Origin: Nocardia otitidiscaviarum NBRC 14405
Lineage (GTDB): Bacteria; Actinomycetota; Actinomycetes; Mycobacteriales; Mycobacteriaceae
Reading direction: 5' to 3'
Assembly: GCF_000308635.1 (NCBI RefSeq)
Contig: NZ_BAGD01000107.1
Coordinates: 1 to 64,000 of the forward strand
DNA: 64,000 bases
A program made the translations under genes and the position numbers. The notes under the pieces are model-generated. The model worked only from the letters and a program-made list of their open reading frames with translations, made no database searches and had not been told where the DNA came from. Positions 1-8,438 of the stretch are shown piece by piece; positions within the stretch are counted from its first letter, which is position 1; the number at the start of each line of letters is the position of its first letter.

Positions 1-1887
1 CTGCCCGTCCTCCCAGCCGGTCACGAAGACCACCGGGAACTCCAGGCCCTTGGCGGTGTGCAGGGTCATGAGGGTGACCACCCCGGTGCCCTCGTCGGGA
101 ATCTGGTCGGTATCGGCCACCAGCGACACCCGCTCCAGGAAGGCCGCCAGCGACCCGGGTTCGGGTTCGCCCTCGGCGGCCTCGGGCAGGATGCCCTCGG
201 CCCGCGCCGCCTCCACGTTGTTGCGCGCCTCGGAACTGAATTCCCGTGCCACGCTGACCAACTCGTTGAGGTTGTCGAGCCGCGCCCCGTCCTGCGGATC
301 GTCGGACGCCTCCAGTTCGGCGCGGTAGCCGGTGCGGTCGAGCACCGCCTCCACCACACTGCCCACATCCGGGAAGTCCAGATCCTCCTGCGCGCCCGCC
401 GCCCGGATCTGCTCGAGCAGGTCCAGGAAACCCGCGATGGCCCGCTGCGAGCGGGTGTTGAGCAGCGCCACCTTGCCGTCGGCCGCATCGCGCAGCGCCT
501 GGGCGAAACCGATGCCGCGCTGTTCGGCGTGGACGGCCACGCAGGCTTCGGCCCGATCGCCGATGCCGCGGCGCGGGGTGTTGAGAATGCGCCGCAGGCT
601 CACCGCGTCGTTCGGATTCTCCAGCACCCGCAGGTACGCGACGATGTCACGCACCTCCTTGCGCTCGTAGAACCGGACGCCGCCGACCACCTTGTAGGGC
701 AGCCCCATGCGGATGAAGATCTCTTCCAGCGCCCGGGAGTTGTTGTTGGTGCGGTAGAACACCGCCACATCGGCGTAGTTGGCATCGCCCTGATCCACCA
801 GCCGGTCGATCTCGCGGGCCACGAAGGACGCCTCGTCGTGCTCGTTGTCGGCGACGTATCCGACGATCAGGTCGCCGTCGCCCCGATCGGTCCACAGCTT
901 CTTCTCGCGCCGGTTCTCGTTGCGGGCGATGACCGCGTTGGCGGCGGCCAGAATATGCTGGGTGGAGCGGTAATTCTGTTCCAGCAGAATGGTTTCCGCA
1001 TCCGGGAAGTCGCGCTCGAACTCCTCGATATTGCGAATGGTGGCACCGCGGAAGGCGTAGATGGACTGATCGGCGTCACCCACCACGCACAATTCGCTGG
1101 GCGGCACCTCGGAGTCGGCGGCGAGATGATGGCCCACCAGCTCGCGCACCAGGATGTACTGCGCGTGGTTGGTGTCCTGGTATTCGTCGACGAGCACGTG
1201 CCGGAACCGCCGCCGGTAGTACTCGGCCACATTGGGATGCTTCTGCAACAGCGCCACGGTCTCGCCGATGAGGTCGTCGAAGTCGAGGGCATTGGCCGCG
1301 CGCAGCCGCCGCTGGTACTCGGCGTAGACGCGGGCGACCACGCGCGGGAACTCGGTGTCGTCGGTCTCGGCGTCGGCGGCGGCCTGATCCGGGTCGATGA
1401 GCTCGTTCTTGAGGTTCGAGATGGCGGTGGCGAGCAGGCGCGGGGTGTACTTCTTGGCGTCGATATCGAAATCGCGCCCGACCATGGCGAGCAGGCGGCG
1501 CGAGTCGTCGGCGTCGTAGATGGAGAAGTTGGAGTTGAGTCCCGGCACCAGTCCGGCCTGGGTGCGCAGGATGCGCACGCAGCTGGAGTGGAAGGTCGAC
1601 ACCCACATGCTGGCCGCGCGCGGCCCGACCAGACCGGCCACCCGTTCCCGCATCTCGGCGGCGGCCTTGTTGGTGAAGGTGATGGCGAGGATCTGCCCGG
1701 GATGCACGTCCCGCGCGGCGAGCAGATAGGCGATACGCCGGGTGAGCACCGCGGTTTTGCCCGAGCCCGCACCCGCCACGATCAGCAGGGGCGACCCGGT
1801 GTGCATCACCGCGGCGCGCTGTTGCGGGTTCAACCCCTCGAGCAACCGCTCGGTCTTCTGTTCATCCTCAGCCACCGTCGCGTTCAT
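1..1887 (-). CDS. uvrD: UvrD/PcrA-type ATP-dependent DNA helicase (3' part outside window)
   Basis: Superfamily 1A 3'-to-5' DNA helicase that unwinds DNA during nucleotide excision repair and removes bound proteins. The first 629 codons are present and the frame is still open at base 1, so roughly the last fifth is missing. Visible in order: LNPQQRAAV Q-motif (about residue 19), Walker A GAGSGKT (about 39-45), VDEYQDTNHAQY motif II, VGDADQSIYAFRGA motif III, LEQNYRS, VRFYERKEVRD, and VTLMTLHTAKGLEFP near the truncated end. The ATG at 1887 gives the N-terminus expected for UvrD1. A TAGCGT box lies 9 nt upstream. The neighbourhood (chorismate mutase and pgi on the opposite strand) matches mycobacterial uvrD1. 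Function is certain at family level; UvrD1 rather than another paralogue is inferred from synteny. Confidence 0.96.
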   Translation of the reverse strand, partial: MNATVAEDEQKTERLLEGLNPQQRAAVMHTGSPLLIVAGAGSGKTAVLTRRIAYLLAARDVHPGQILAITFTNKAAAEMRERVAGLVGPRAASMWVSTFHSSCVRILRTQAGLVPGLNSNFSIYDADDSRRLLAMVGRDFDIDAKKYTPRLLATAISNLKNELIDPDQAAADAETDDTEFPRVVARVYAEYQRRLRAANALDFDDLIGETVALLQKHPNVAEYYRRRFRHVLVDEYQDTNHAQYILVRELVGHHLAADSEVPPSELCVVGDADQSIYAFRGATIRNIEEFERDFPDAETILLEQNYRSTQHILAAANAVIARNENRREKKLWTDRGDGDLIVGYVADNEHDEASFVAREIDRLVDQGDANYADVAVFYRTNNNSRALEEIFIRMGLPYKVVGGVRFYERKEVRDIVAYLRVLENPNDAVSLRRILNTPRRGIGDRAEACVAVHAEQRGIGFAQALRDAADGKVALLNTRSQRAIAGFLDLLEQIRAAGAQEDLDFPDVGSVVEAVLDRTGYRAELEASDDPQDGARLDNLNELVSVAREFSSEARNNVEAARAEGILPEAAEGEPEPGSLAAFLERVSLVADTDQIPDEGTGVVTLMTLHTAKGLEFPVVFVTGWEDGQ

Positions 1888-1974
1888 CGTCTGTCCACGC
1901 TACCGGCGGGCACCGACACCACGACATCCCGCTGGCCCAGGTGTCCGAATAATGCCGGTAGCGTGCGCGTCCGC

Positions 1975-2871
1975 TCAGGTGGCGGCGCGGACCTCCGAAC
2001 CCGCGTCCGCCCCGGCCCGCGCGCTCCGGCGGGCGAGCAGCCAGGCCGCCACCGCCGCCGGGCCGAACATGACGATCCCGTACATCGCCCCGGGGATCGC
2101 CATGGTCTCGTCCTCCAGCACCGAGACCGCCACCGCGATGGCGAGTGTCGCGTTGTGGATGCCGATTTCCATTGCGGAGGCGATGGATTGGCGCGCGTCC
2201 ACCCGGAACAGGCGTGGCACGAAGTAGCCGATGAGCAGGCTCAGGATCGACAGCAGCAGGGTGATCGCGCCGAGACGGCCGATGTTGTCGGTGAAGGTGC
2301 CGAACTCGCTGATCGCCGCGACCACGATGACCAGCACCAGCACCACGATCGACGTGATCTTGACCGGTCGGCGCATGCGCTCGGCCCAGGCGGTGAAGCG
2401 GCGGCGCACCACCATGCCGATGGCGACCGGGATCAGCACGATGGCGATCACCTGGAGGAACTTGTCCGGTTGCAGCCCGATGCCGCTGTCGTCGTCGAGG
2501 AAGGCCGCCAGCGACAGCGTCACCACCACCGGCATGGTGAACACCGCCAGCACGGAATTGATGGCGGTGAGGGTGATGTTCAACGCCACGTCGCCGCCGG
2601 CCACATGGCTGAACAGATTCGCCGAGGTGCCGCCGGGCGAGGCGGCCAGCAGCATCATGCCCACCGCGAGCGCGCCGGTGAGCCCGAACAGGTACACCAT
2701 CCCCAGGCACAGCAGGGGCAGCACCACGATCTGGCAGACCAGGGCGATGGCGGCGGCCTTCGGATAGCGCAGCACCCGGGCGAAGTCGTCGACGGTCAAG
2801 GTGAGACCGAGACCGAACATGACCAGGGCGAGAGCGAGCGGTAGGAATACCGCGAAAATCGAGGATCCCAA
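1975..2871 (-). CDS. BASS-family (bile acid:sodium symporter-like) transporter
   Basis: A 298-residue polytopic membrane protein of the bile acid:sodium symporter superfamily, the usual length for bacterial members. It has nine to ten hydrophobic segments. The family-typical crossover region reads LLAASPGGTSANLFSHVAGG (about residues 78-97), and a second conserved stretch EIGIHNATLAIAVA lies near residue 240. The frame extends upstream to 3030, but the N-terminal extension is arginine-rich and not membrane-like. TTG at 2871 is preferred because AGGAG sits about five bases upstream and the first membrane helix follows at once. Substrate is unknown; relatives move bile acids, pantoate or organic anions with sodium. 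It is divergent from a PucR-type regulator, which may control it (inference). Confidence 0.85.
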   Translation of the reverse strand: MGSSIFAVFLPLALALVMFGLGLTLTVDDFARVLRYPKAAAIALVCQIVVLPLLCLGMVYLFGLTGALAVGMMLLAASPGGTSANLFSHVAGGDVALNITLTAINSVLAVFTMPVVVTLSLAAFLDDDSGIGLQPDKFLQVIAIVLIPVAIGMVVRRRFTAWAERMRRPVKITSIVVLVLVIVVAAISEFGTFTDNIGRLGAITLLLSILSLLIGYFVPRLFRVDARQSIASAMEIGIHNATLAIAVAVSVLEDETMAIPGAMYGIVMFGPAAVAAWLLARRSARAGADAGSEVRAAT

Positions 2872-3053
2872 GGGTATCTCCTGACAACAGCATGTCCCGG
2901 CCGACCGGATGGCACCGGGATACGCCGAATACTGACGGATGCGCGCCCGCCGCGAACTGTGTTCTCCGACGAAGAACCCCGCCCGTATTGTGCCCGGCGA
3001 CAACCGCGCCGTGGGACAGTGGGCGAACACGGCAACGAGACCGAGGGGTGCGC

Positions 3054-4289
3054 TTGAACAGGCAACCGGTAGCCGATCCCGTGATCATCGACGGCAGGCC
3101 GCTGGCCGACCAGCTGGCGCAGCGCACGCACGCCATCGTGACCGCGACCGTCGAGCACGTCCGCGGGCAGGTGGCGTTCTACCGCACGCTGCCGACCGAG
3201 GTGATCCGCCGCGACGTCACCGCGATCGTGCGGCGCAATCTCGAACTCTTCGTCACGACGCTGCACGAGAACCGCGATCCGGAGCCGCACGAACTGCTGC
3301 CCATCGAGCAGTCCGCCCGGCGGCGGGCCGAGGAGCGGGTGCCGCTCACCGATGTGATCAGCGCCTACCACCTCGGGGTGCAGCTGTGGTGGCGGACCAT
3401 CGCCGAATTGGCCGGGCCGGACGACGCCGACGCGCTCGCGCGGGCGGGCGTGCTGCTGCAACGGCACCTGCAATCGGCGACCCGGGCGGTACTGGCCGGA
3501 TACGGCGCGGATCAGGCCCCGATTCCGCCGCAGGACCACGACCGCCGCCGTCTCTACCGGGCGCTCACCTCGGGTGAGGACGTGGCCGAGGCGGCGCGGT
3601 CGGTGGGCCGCACGCTCGCGCCGCGGTACTGGGTGGTGGCGCTGCGGGTGGCCGCGCATCCCGACGAGCGGGTCGAGGGCATCGACGCCACGGTGGCCTC
3701 CCGGCGCAAACTGCGGCGGCTGGAGTACGCGCTGGACCGGCTCGGTCGCGGCGAGACACTGCACATGGTCACCGAGCAGGGCGGCGGCGCGCTGGTCCCG
3801 GCCCCGGAGGTCGATCCGGAATCGCGGTTCGAGGAGTTCGCCGCACACCTGGCCGAGCTGGGTCGAGATATCGGGGCCGAGACCGTGTGCGCGGTGGATT
3901 CGGCTGTACCGCAGGACATTCCGGAGGTCGCCCGGGAGGTGGATGAGCTGCTGGTGGTGGCGCTGCGCTATCACCGGCGCTCGGGTGTGGTGCGTTTCGC
4001 CGATCTGGCGGTGGAATACCAGCTCACCCGCCCCACCCGGGTATCGCGGATCAATGCCGCCGCCCTCGCGCCGCTCGCCGGTGATCCGAGCCTGCGGCTG
4101 ACGCTGGAGACCTACCTGGCCCACGATTCGAGCACCACGGCGACCGCGGCGGCGCTGCACGTGCACTCGAATACCGTGCTCTACCGCTTGCGCAAGATCA
4201 CCGAACTGACCGGTCTGGACACCACCAAGACCCGGGATCTGCTGCGCATGGCGGCGGCGTTGGCCGCCGCGCCGCGGGAGTCGCCGTGA
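3054..4289 (+). CDS. PucR-family transcriptional regulator
   Basis: About 411 residues. The N-terminal half is an RsbR-like helical sensor segment (around HELLPIEQSARRRAEERVPL). The middle resembles the CdaR GGDEF-like domain. The C-terminus is the PucR helix-turn-helix, with TYLAHDSSTTATAAALHVHS followed by TVLYRLRKITELTGLD. PucR proteins are usually local regulators of catabolic or transport genes. The TTG at 3054 has GAGGGG five bases upstream; GTG at 3048 is the alternative. The open frame starting at 2892 has an unlikely arginine-rich N-terminus. The gene is divergent from the BASS transporter with about 180 bp between them, so that transporter is the most likely target. The effector is unknown. 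Confidence 0.85.
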   Translation: MNRQPVADPVIIDGRPLADQLAQRTHAIVTATVEHVRGQVAFYRTLPTEVIRRDVTAIVRRNLELFVTTLHENRDPEPHELLPIEQSARRRAEERVPLTDVISAYHLGVQLWWRTIAELAGPDDADALARAGVLLQRHLQSATRAVLAGYGADQAPIPPQDHDRRRLYRALTSGEDVAEAARSVGRTLAPRYWVVALRVAAHPDERVEGIDATVASRRKLRRLEYALDRLGRGETLHMVTEQGGGALVPAPEVDPESRFEEFAAHLAELGRDIGAETVCAVDSAVPQDIPEVAREVDELLVVALRYHRRSGVVRFADLAVEYQLTRPTRVSRINAAALAPLAGDPSLRLTLETYLAHDSSTTATAAALHVHSNTVLYRLRKITELTGLDTTKTRDLLRMAAALAAAPRESP

Positions 4290-4603
4290 CCGCCGCCGAT
4301 CGCAGTCATCCGGGAGACCGAGGGGTCCGAATACTGCGAGTGGAGCGAACATCCGGAGGATCGGCGTGCGGAGGAAACTCTCAGGAGATTCCAAACGTAT
4401 TCGTTTTGCATGACCCCTGGCCCGTGGCAGACTGGCCAGGTGACCAGCGCTCCACGAAGACCAGTTACCTGAGCGCGCCCATTCGGGGGACAATGTAAGA
4501 CCGACCAGGTCGGCTTTCCACGTTGCAAGTCATGGTGAAGAACCGATCGGTAACGCTGCGGGTCTGCCCGCCGATCGACGTTCTGACCACGAGGAGAAGA
4601 AGT
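4290..4603. other. Intergenic region upstream of chorismate mutase, with two small palindromes
   Basis: I see no convincing gene in these 314 bp. Two short inverted repeats stand out: AAACG-TATT-CGTTT at 4393-4406 and CCGACC-A-GGTCGG at 4501-4513. Either could be an operator or a small RNA stem for the downstream gene. No riboswitch family was recognised. Confidence 0.4.
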
Positions 4604-4909
4604 ATGAGCATCTCGACGACGGGACAAGACAAGCCTGCGACCGGCTCCGACTCCGCGCTGCCCACCGAGGCGGAGATCGACAAGCTCCGCAAGGAGATCG
4701 ACAAACTCGACGCCGAGATCCTGGCGGCCGTCAAACGCCGCACCGAAGTATCCCGCCTCATCGGCCGCACACGCATGGCAAACGGCGGCCCCAAGCTGGT
4801 GCATTCGCGCGAGATGAAGGTGCTCGAGCGCTTCAGCGAACTCGGCCAGGAAGGCCACACCCTCGCCATGCTCCTGCTCCGCCTCGGCCGCGGCCGCCTC
4901 GGACACTGA
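4604..4909 (+). CDS. Chorismate mutase, small AroQ type
   Basis: Converts chorismate to prephenate in phenylalanine and tyrosine synthesis. The 101-residue cytoplasmic protein has the AroQ-delta layout of M. tuberculosis Rv0948c: EIDKLRKEIDKLDAEILAAV helix 1, VKRRTEVSRLIG, VHSREMKVLERF, and the C-terminal LAMLLLRLGRGRLGH. Key arginines and the KRR segment are retained. In mycobacteria the C-terminal arginine-rich tail serves activation by the partner DAHP synthase AroG; the same tail is present here. The start ATG at 4604 has GAGGAG directly upstream; the longer frame from 4523 is less likely. A terminator hairpin follows at 5075. Confidence 0.95.
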   Translation: MSISTTGQDKPATGSDSALPTEAEIDKLRKEIDKLDAEILAAVKRRTEVSRLIGRTRMANGGPKLVHSREMKVLERFSELGQEGHTLAMLLLRLGRGRLGH

Positions 4910-5074
4910 GCTGTGTTTGATTTGCCCTCCGCTTCGCTCCGGGCGGATTCGCGGCGCGAATCGGGAGGGTCGAGGTTAGGGGTCTGGTGGCTGGAGTTGG
5001 GTGCTGGTGAGCGGTAGGTAAGACTTCGCGGCGTTCGACGAGCTCCGGGTTCGACGGGCTCCGCGTTCCCCAGG

Positions 5075-5116
5075 CCGCCCCGGGTGACTATTCACCCCGG
5101 GGCGGTCGATTTTTCT
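5075..5116 (+). terminator. Rho-independent terminator after chorismate mutase
   Basis: A strong stem pairs CCGCCCCGGGTGA (5075-5087) with TCACCCCGGGGCGG (5092-5105), one base bulged, followed by TCGATTTTTC. The T-run lies on the + strand side, so it ends transcription from the chorismate mutase and protects the convergent dehydrogenase gene. Confidence 0.85.
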
Positions 5117-5128
5117 GTGCGCGGCTGT

Positions 5129-6580
5129 CTACGGGAGAGCGATGTACTTGGTGTCGAGGTATTCCTCGATGCCTTCGAAGCCGCCCTCGCGGCCGAAGCC
5201 GGATTGTTTGACGCCGCCGAAGGGGGCGGCGGGGTCGGAGATGACGCCGCGGTTGACGCCGACCATGCCGGTCTGCAGGCCCTCGGCGATGCGGAGGGCG
5301 CGGTCCAGGTCGCGGGTGTAGACGTAGGCGACCAAGCCGTATTCGGTGTCGTTGGCGGCGGCGAGGCCCTCCTCCTCGGTGTCGAAGCCGACGATGGGGG
5401 CGACGGGGCCGAAGACCTCCTCGCTCAGGATGCGGGCGCGCGCGGGGACATCGGTCAGGACGGTGGCCGGGTAGAACCAGCCGGGACCGCCGGGGGCCTT
5501 GCCGCCCAGGGCCACGGTCGCCCCGGCCGCGACGGCGTCGTCGACGAGTTCGGTGACCGTGGTCAACTGATCCTCGTTGATGAGCGGGCCGAGGGTGGTC
5601 GTGTCGTCGGTGCCGGGACCCAGTTTGGCCTCGGCCATGGCGGCGACCAGTTTCTCGGTGAACTCGCGCCGCACCGAGTTCTGCACGTGGAAGCGGTTGG
5701 CCGCGGTGCACGCCTCGCCGCCGTTGCGCAGCTTGGCCAGCAGCGCGCCCTGCACGGCGGCGTCGATATCGGCATCGTCGAACACCACGAAGGGCGCGTT
5801 CCCGCCCAATTCCATGGAGGTGCGCAGCAGGCCGTGCGCGGAGGACTCCACCAGCTTCTTGCCCACCGAGGTGGAGCCGGTGAAGGTGAGCTTGCGAAGG
5901 CGCGGATCCTCCAGCAGCGGCGCGGTGAGGGCGCTGGAGCGGCTGGTGGTGACGACCGACAGCACCCCCTCGGGCAATCCGGCCTCGGCGCACAGCTTGG
6001 CCAGCAGCAGCATGGTGAGCGGGGTCTCGCCCGCCGGTTTCACGATCATGGTGCAGCCCGCCGCCAGTGCGGGACCGATCTTGCGGGTCCCCATGGCGAG
6101 GGGGAAGTTCCACGGCGTGATGGCCAGGCACGGCCCGACCGGCTGCTTGTGCACCATGATGCGGCCGGTACCGGACGGAGCGGTCTGGTAGCGCCCGTGC
6201 ACGCGCGCCGCCTCCTCGCTGAACCACCGGAAGAACTCGGCCCCGTACTTGACCTCGTTGCGGGACTCCGGCAGCGCCTTGCCCATCTCCAGGGTCATGA
6301 GCAGCGCGAACTCCTCGGCCCGCGCGGTAATGGCCTCGAACACCGACCGCAGGATCTCTCCGCGCTGCCGGGCGGGCGTCGCGGCCCAGTCGGCCTGCGC
6401 CGCCACCGCGGCGTCCAGCGCGCGGACCCCGTCTTCGGGCGTGGCATCGGCGATCTCGACGAGGACCTCGCCGGTGGCGGGATTACGCACCGGGAAGGTG
6501 CCGCCACCGGTGGCGTCCACCGGTCCGCCGATCCAGAGCTGGGTGGGAACGGATTGAAGTAGTTCGCTTTCGGACACCAT
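5129..6580 (-). CDS. gabD: NAD(P)-dependent succinate-semialdehyde dehydrogenase family protein
   Basis: Aldehyde dehydrogenase superfamily enzyme of 483 residues, best matching succinate-semialdehyde dehydrogenases (succinate semialdehyde to succinate, in GABA degradation or the GABA-shunt variant of the TCA cycle). Catalytic Glu257 lies in MELGGNAPF and the nucleophile Cys291 in NGGEACTAANRF. The cofactor segment ITPWNFPLAMGTRKIGPALA (about 154-173) and the C-terminal PFGGVKQSGFGREGG are also present. The ATG at 6580 is preceded by TAGGCT six bases upstream (6587-6592), as in leaderless genes. It is divergent from pgi and convergent with the chorismate mutase. Family is certain; substrate is inferred from overall resemblance. 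Confidence 0.88.
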   Translation of the reverse strand: MVSESELLQSVPTQLWIGGPVDATGGGTFPVRNPATGEVLVEIADATPEDGVRALDAAVAAQADWAATPARQRGEILRSVFEAITARAEEFALLMTLEMGKALPESRNEVKYGAEFFRWFSEEAARVHGRYQTAPSGTGRIMVHKQPVGPCLAITPWNFPLAMGTRKIGPALAAGCTMIVKPAGETPLTMLLLAKLCAEAGLPEGVLSVVTTSRSSALTAPLLEDPRLRKLTFTGSTSVGKKLVESSAHGLLRTSMELGGNAPFVVFDDADIDAAVQGALLAKLRNGGEACTAANRFHVQNSVRREFTEKLVAAMAEAKLGPGTDDTTTLGPLINEDQLTTVTELVDDAVAAGATVALGGKAPGGPGWFYPATVLTDVPARARILSEEVFGPVAPIVGFDTEEEGLAAANDTEYGLVAYVYTRDLDRALRIAEGLQTGMVGVNRGVISDPAAPFGGVKQSGFGREGGFEGIEEYLDTKYIALP

Positions 6581-6704
6581 GTCCCCAGCCTAGGCCGGGG
6601 TCGAGGTGCCCCGGCCGTGCTTCGCCGAGTTCATGGTTTCGGATTCGAGTCCGGCGATTCGGCGTTCACCTGGTGTTACCTGCGCGTAGGTGCGGAGGGT
6701 TGTA

Positions 6705-8354
6705 GTGTCGGCGGACGTGAGCAGCGACATCACCGCGACGGCGGCCTGGCGGAAACTGCACGATCATCATGCGGCCCTGGCCGACCGTCACCTTCGTGAG
6801 TTCTTCGCCGACGATCCGGAGCGCGGGCGTGAGCTGATCGTGCGGGTCGCGGACCTGCACATCGACTACTCCAAGCACCGCGTGACCCGCGAAACCGTGG
6901 ACCTGCTGGTCGAATTGGCGCACACCGCCGACGTGGAGCGCCACCGCGACGCCATGTTCGCCGGGCGGCACATCAATACCTCCGAGGACCGCGCGGTCGG
7001 CCACTGGGCACTGCGCGCACCGGCCGGGCGGCGTGCCGAGATCGACGGCGCCGACGCCACCGCCGAGGTGCACGAAGTGCTCGGGCGCATGGGCGAATTC
7101 ACCGATGCGCTGCGTTCGGGGCAGTGGCGCGGCGCGACCGGTGAGCGCATCGACACGGTGGTGAACATCGGCATCGGCGGCTCGGATCTGGGTCCGGCCA
7201 TGGTGTACCGCGCGCTGCGGCATTACGCGGATGCCGGAATCTCGGCCCGGTTCGTCTCCAATGTCGACCCCGCCGATCTGGTGTCCACGCTCGCGGGCCT
7301 GAATCCGGCGACCACGCTGTTCATCGTGGCGTCCAAGACCTTCTCGACGCTGGAGACCCTCACCAACGCCACCGCCGCCCGCCGCTGGCTGACGGCCGCG
7401 CTCGGCGACGACGCGGTGGCCAAGCATTTCGTGGCGGTGTCCACGCACGCCCAGCGGGTGGCGGAGTTCGGCATCGACACCGCGAACATGTTCGGCTTCT
7501 GGGATTGGGTGGGCGGCCGCTATTCGGTGGATTCGGCCATCGGCCTGTCGATCATGGCGGTGATCGGCAAGGAGCGCTTCGCGGAGTTCCTGGACGGCAT
7601 GCACCGGGTGGACGAACACTTCCGCACCGCGCCGCTGGGGCAGAACGCACCGGTGCTGCTGGGCCTGCTCGGCGTCTGGTACTCGAACTTCTTCGGCGCG
7701 CAGTCGCGGGCCGTGCTGCCGTATTCCAATGACCTGGCCCGCTTTCCGGCGTATCTGCAACAGCTGACCATGGAGTCGAACGGCAAGTCCGTGCGCGCGG
7801 ACGGCACGCCGGTGACCACCTCCACCGGAGAGATCTTCTGGGGCGAGCCCGGCACCAACGGCCAGCACGCGTTCTACCAGCTGCTGCATCAGGGCACCCG
7901 GTTGGTGCCCGCCGATTTCATCGGATTCGCCCGTCCCACCGATGATCTGGCGACCATGGACGGCACCGGCAGCATGCACGACATCCTGATGTCGAATCTG
8001 TTCGCCCAGACCAAGGTGCTGGCCTTCGGCAAGACCGCCGCGGAGATCGCCGCCGAGGGCACCGACCCGAACCTGGTGCCGCACAAGGTGATGCCCGGCA
8101 ACCGCCCCACCACCACCATTCTCGCCCCGATGCTGACCCCCTCCGTGCTGGGCCAGCTCATCGCCCTCTACGAGCACCAGGTGTTCACCGAGGGCGCGAT
8201 CTGGGGCATCGACAGCTTCGACCAGTGGGGTGTGGAACTCGGCAAACAACAGGCCCTGGCCCTCGAACCGCTGCTCACCGCGTCGGAAGACCCCGAGCCC
8301 GGCGCGGATTCCTCCACCGACGCCCTGATCGCCTGGTACCGCGCCAACCGCTGA
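6705..8354 (+). CDS. pgi: Glucose-6-phosphate isomerase
   Basis: Interconverts glucose 6-phosphate and fructose 6-phosphate in glycolysis and gluconeogenesis. About 549 residues with the full-length mycobacterial architecture. Signatures include [48 protein letters not shown], and [18 protein letters not shown] with the catalytic Glu and His. The C-terminal [13 protein letters not shown] contains the active-site lysine. GTG at 6705 is chosen because GGAGGG lies five bases upstream and the N-terminus then matches M. tuberculosis Pgi in length. GTG at 6717 is an alternative, with TAGTGT eight bases before it. Synteny with uvrD1 and chorismate mutase supports the assignment. Confidence 0.97.
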   Translation: MSADVSSDITATAAWRKLHDHHAALADRHLREFFADDPERGRELIVRVADLHIDYSKHRVTRETVDLLVELAHTADVERHRDAMFAGRHINTSEDRAVGHWALRAPAGRRAEIDGADATAEVHEVLGRMGEFTDALRSGQWRGATGERIDTVVNIGIGGSDLGPAMVYRALRHYADAGISARFVSNVDPADLVSTLAGLNPATTLFIVASKTFSTLETLTNATAARRWLTAALGDDAVAKHFVAVSTHAQRVAEFGIDTANMFGFWDWVGGRYSVDSAIGLSIMAVIGKERFAEFLDGMHRVDEHFRTAPLGQNAPVLLGLLGVWYSNFFGAQSRAVLPYSNDLARFPAYLQQLTMESNGKSVRADGTPVTTSTGEIFWGEPGTNGQHAFYQLLHQGTRLVPADFIGFARPTDDLATMDGTGSMHDILMSNLFAQTKVLAFGKTAAEIAAEGTDPNLVPHKVMPGNRPTTTILAPMLTPSVLGQLIALYEHQVFTEGAIWGIDSFDQWGVELGKQQALALEPLLTASEDPEPGADSSTDALIAWYRANR

Positions 8355-8438
8355 CGGCACCCGCCGGTCCGCACCGGCCGTGACGTCGCGCGTACACGCT
8401 CCGGGCAGCGCGCCTCCGGGGCTCGCCACCCGTCCGGC

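Noticed and set aside
1-1887. Apparent frameshift of uvrD
   Set aside because: The correct frame is simply open at the window edge; all helicase motifs are in one frame.
58-2844. Very long plus-strand frame opposite uvrD and the BASS transporter
   Set aside because: Antisense shadow. Its translation is His-, Arg- and Val-rich without any family pattern, while the minus strand encodes clear proteins.
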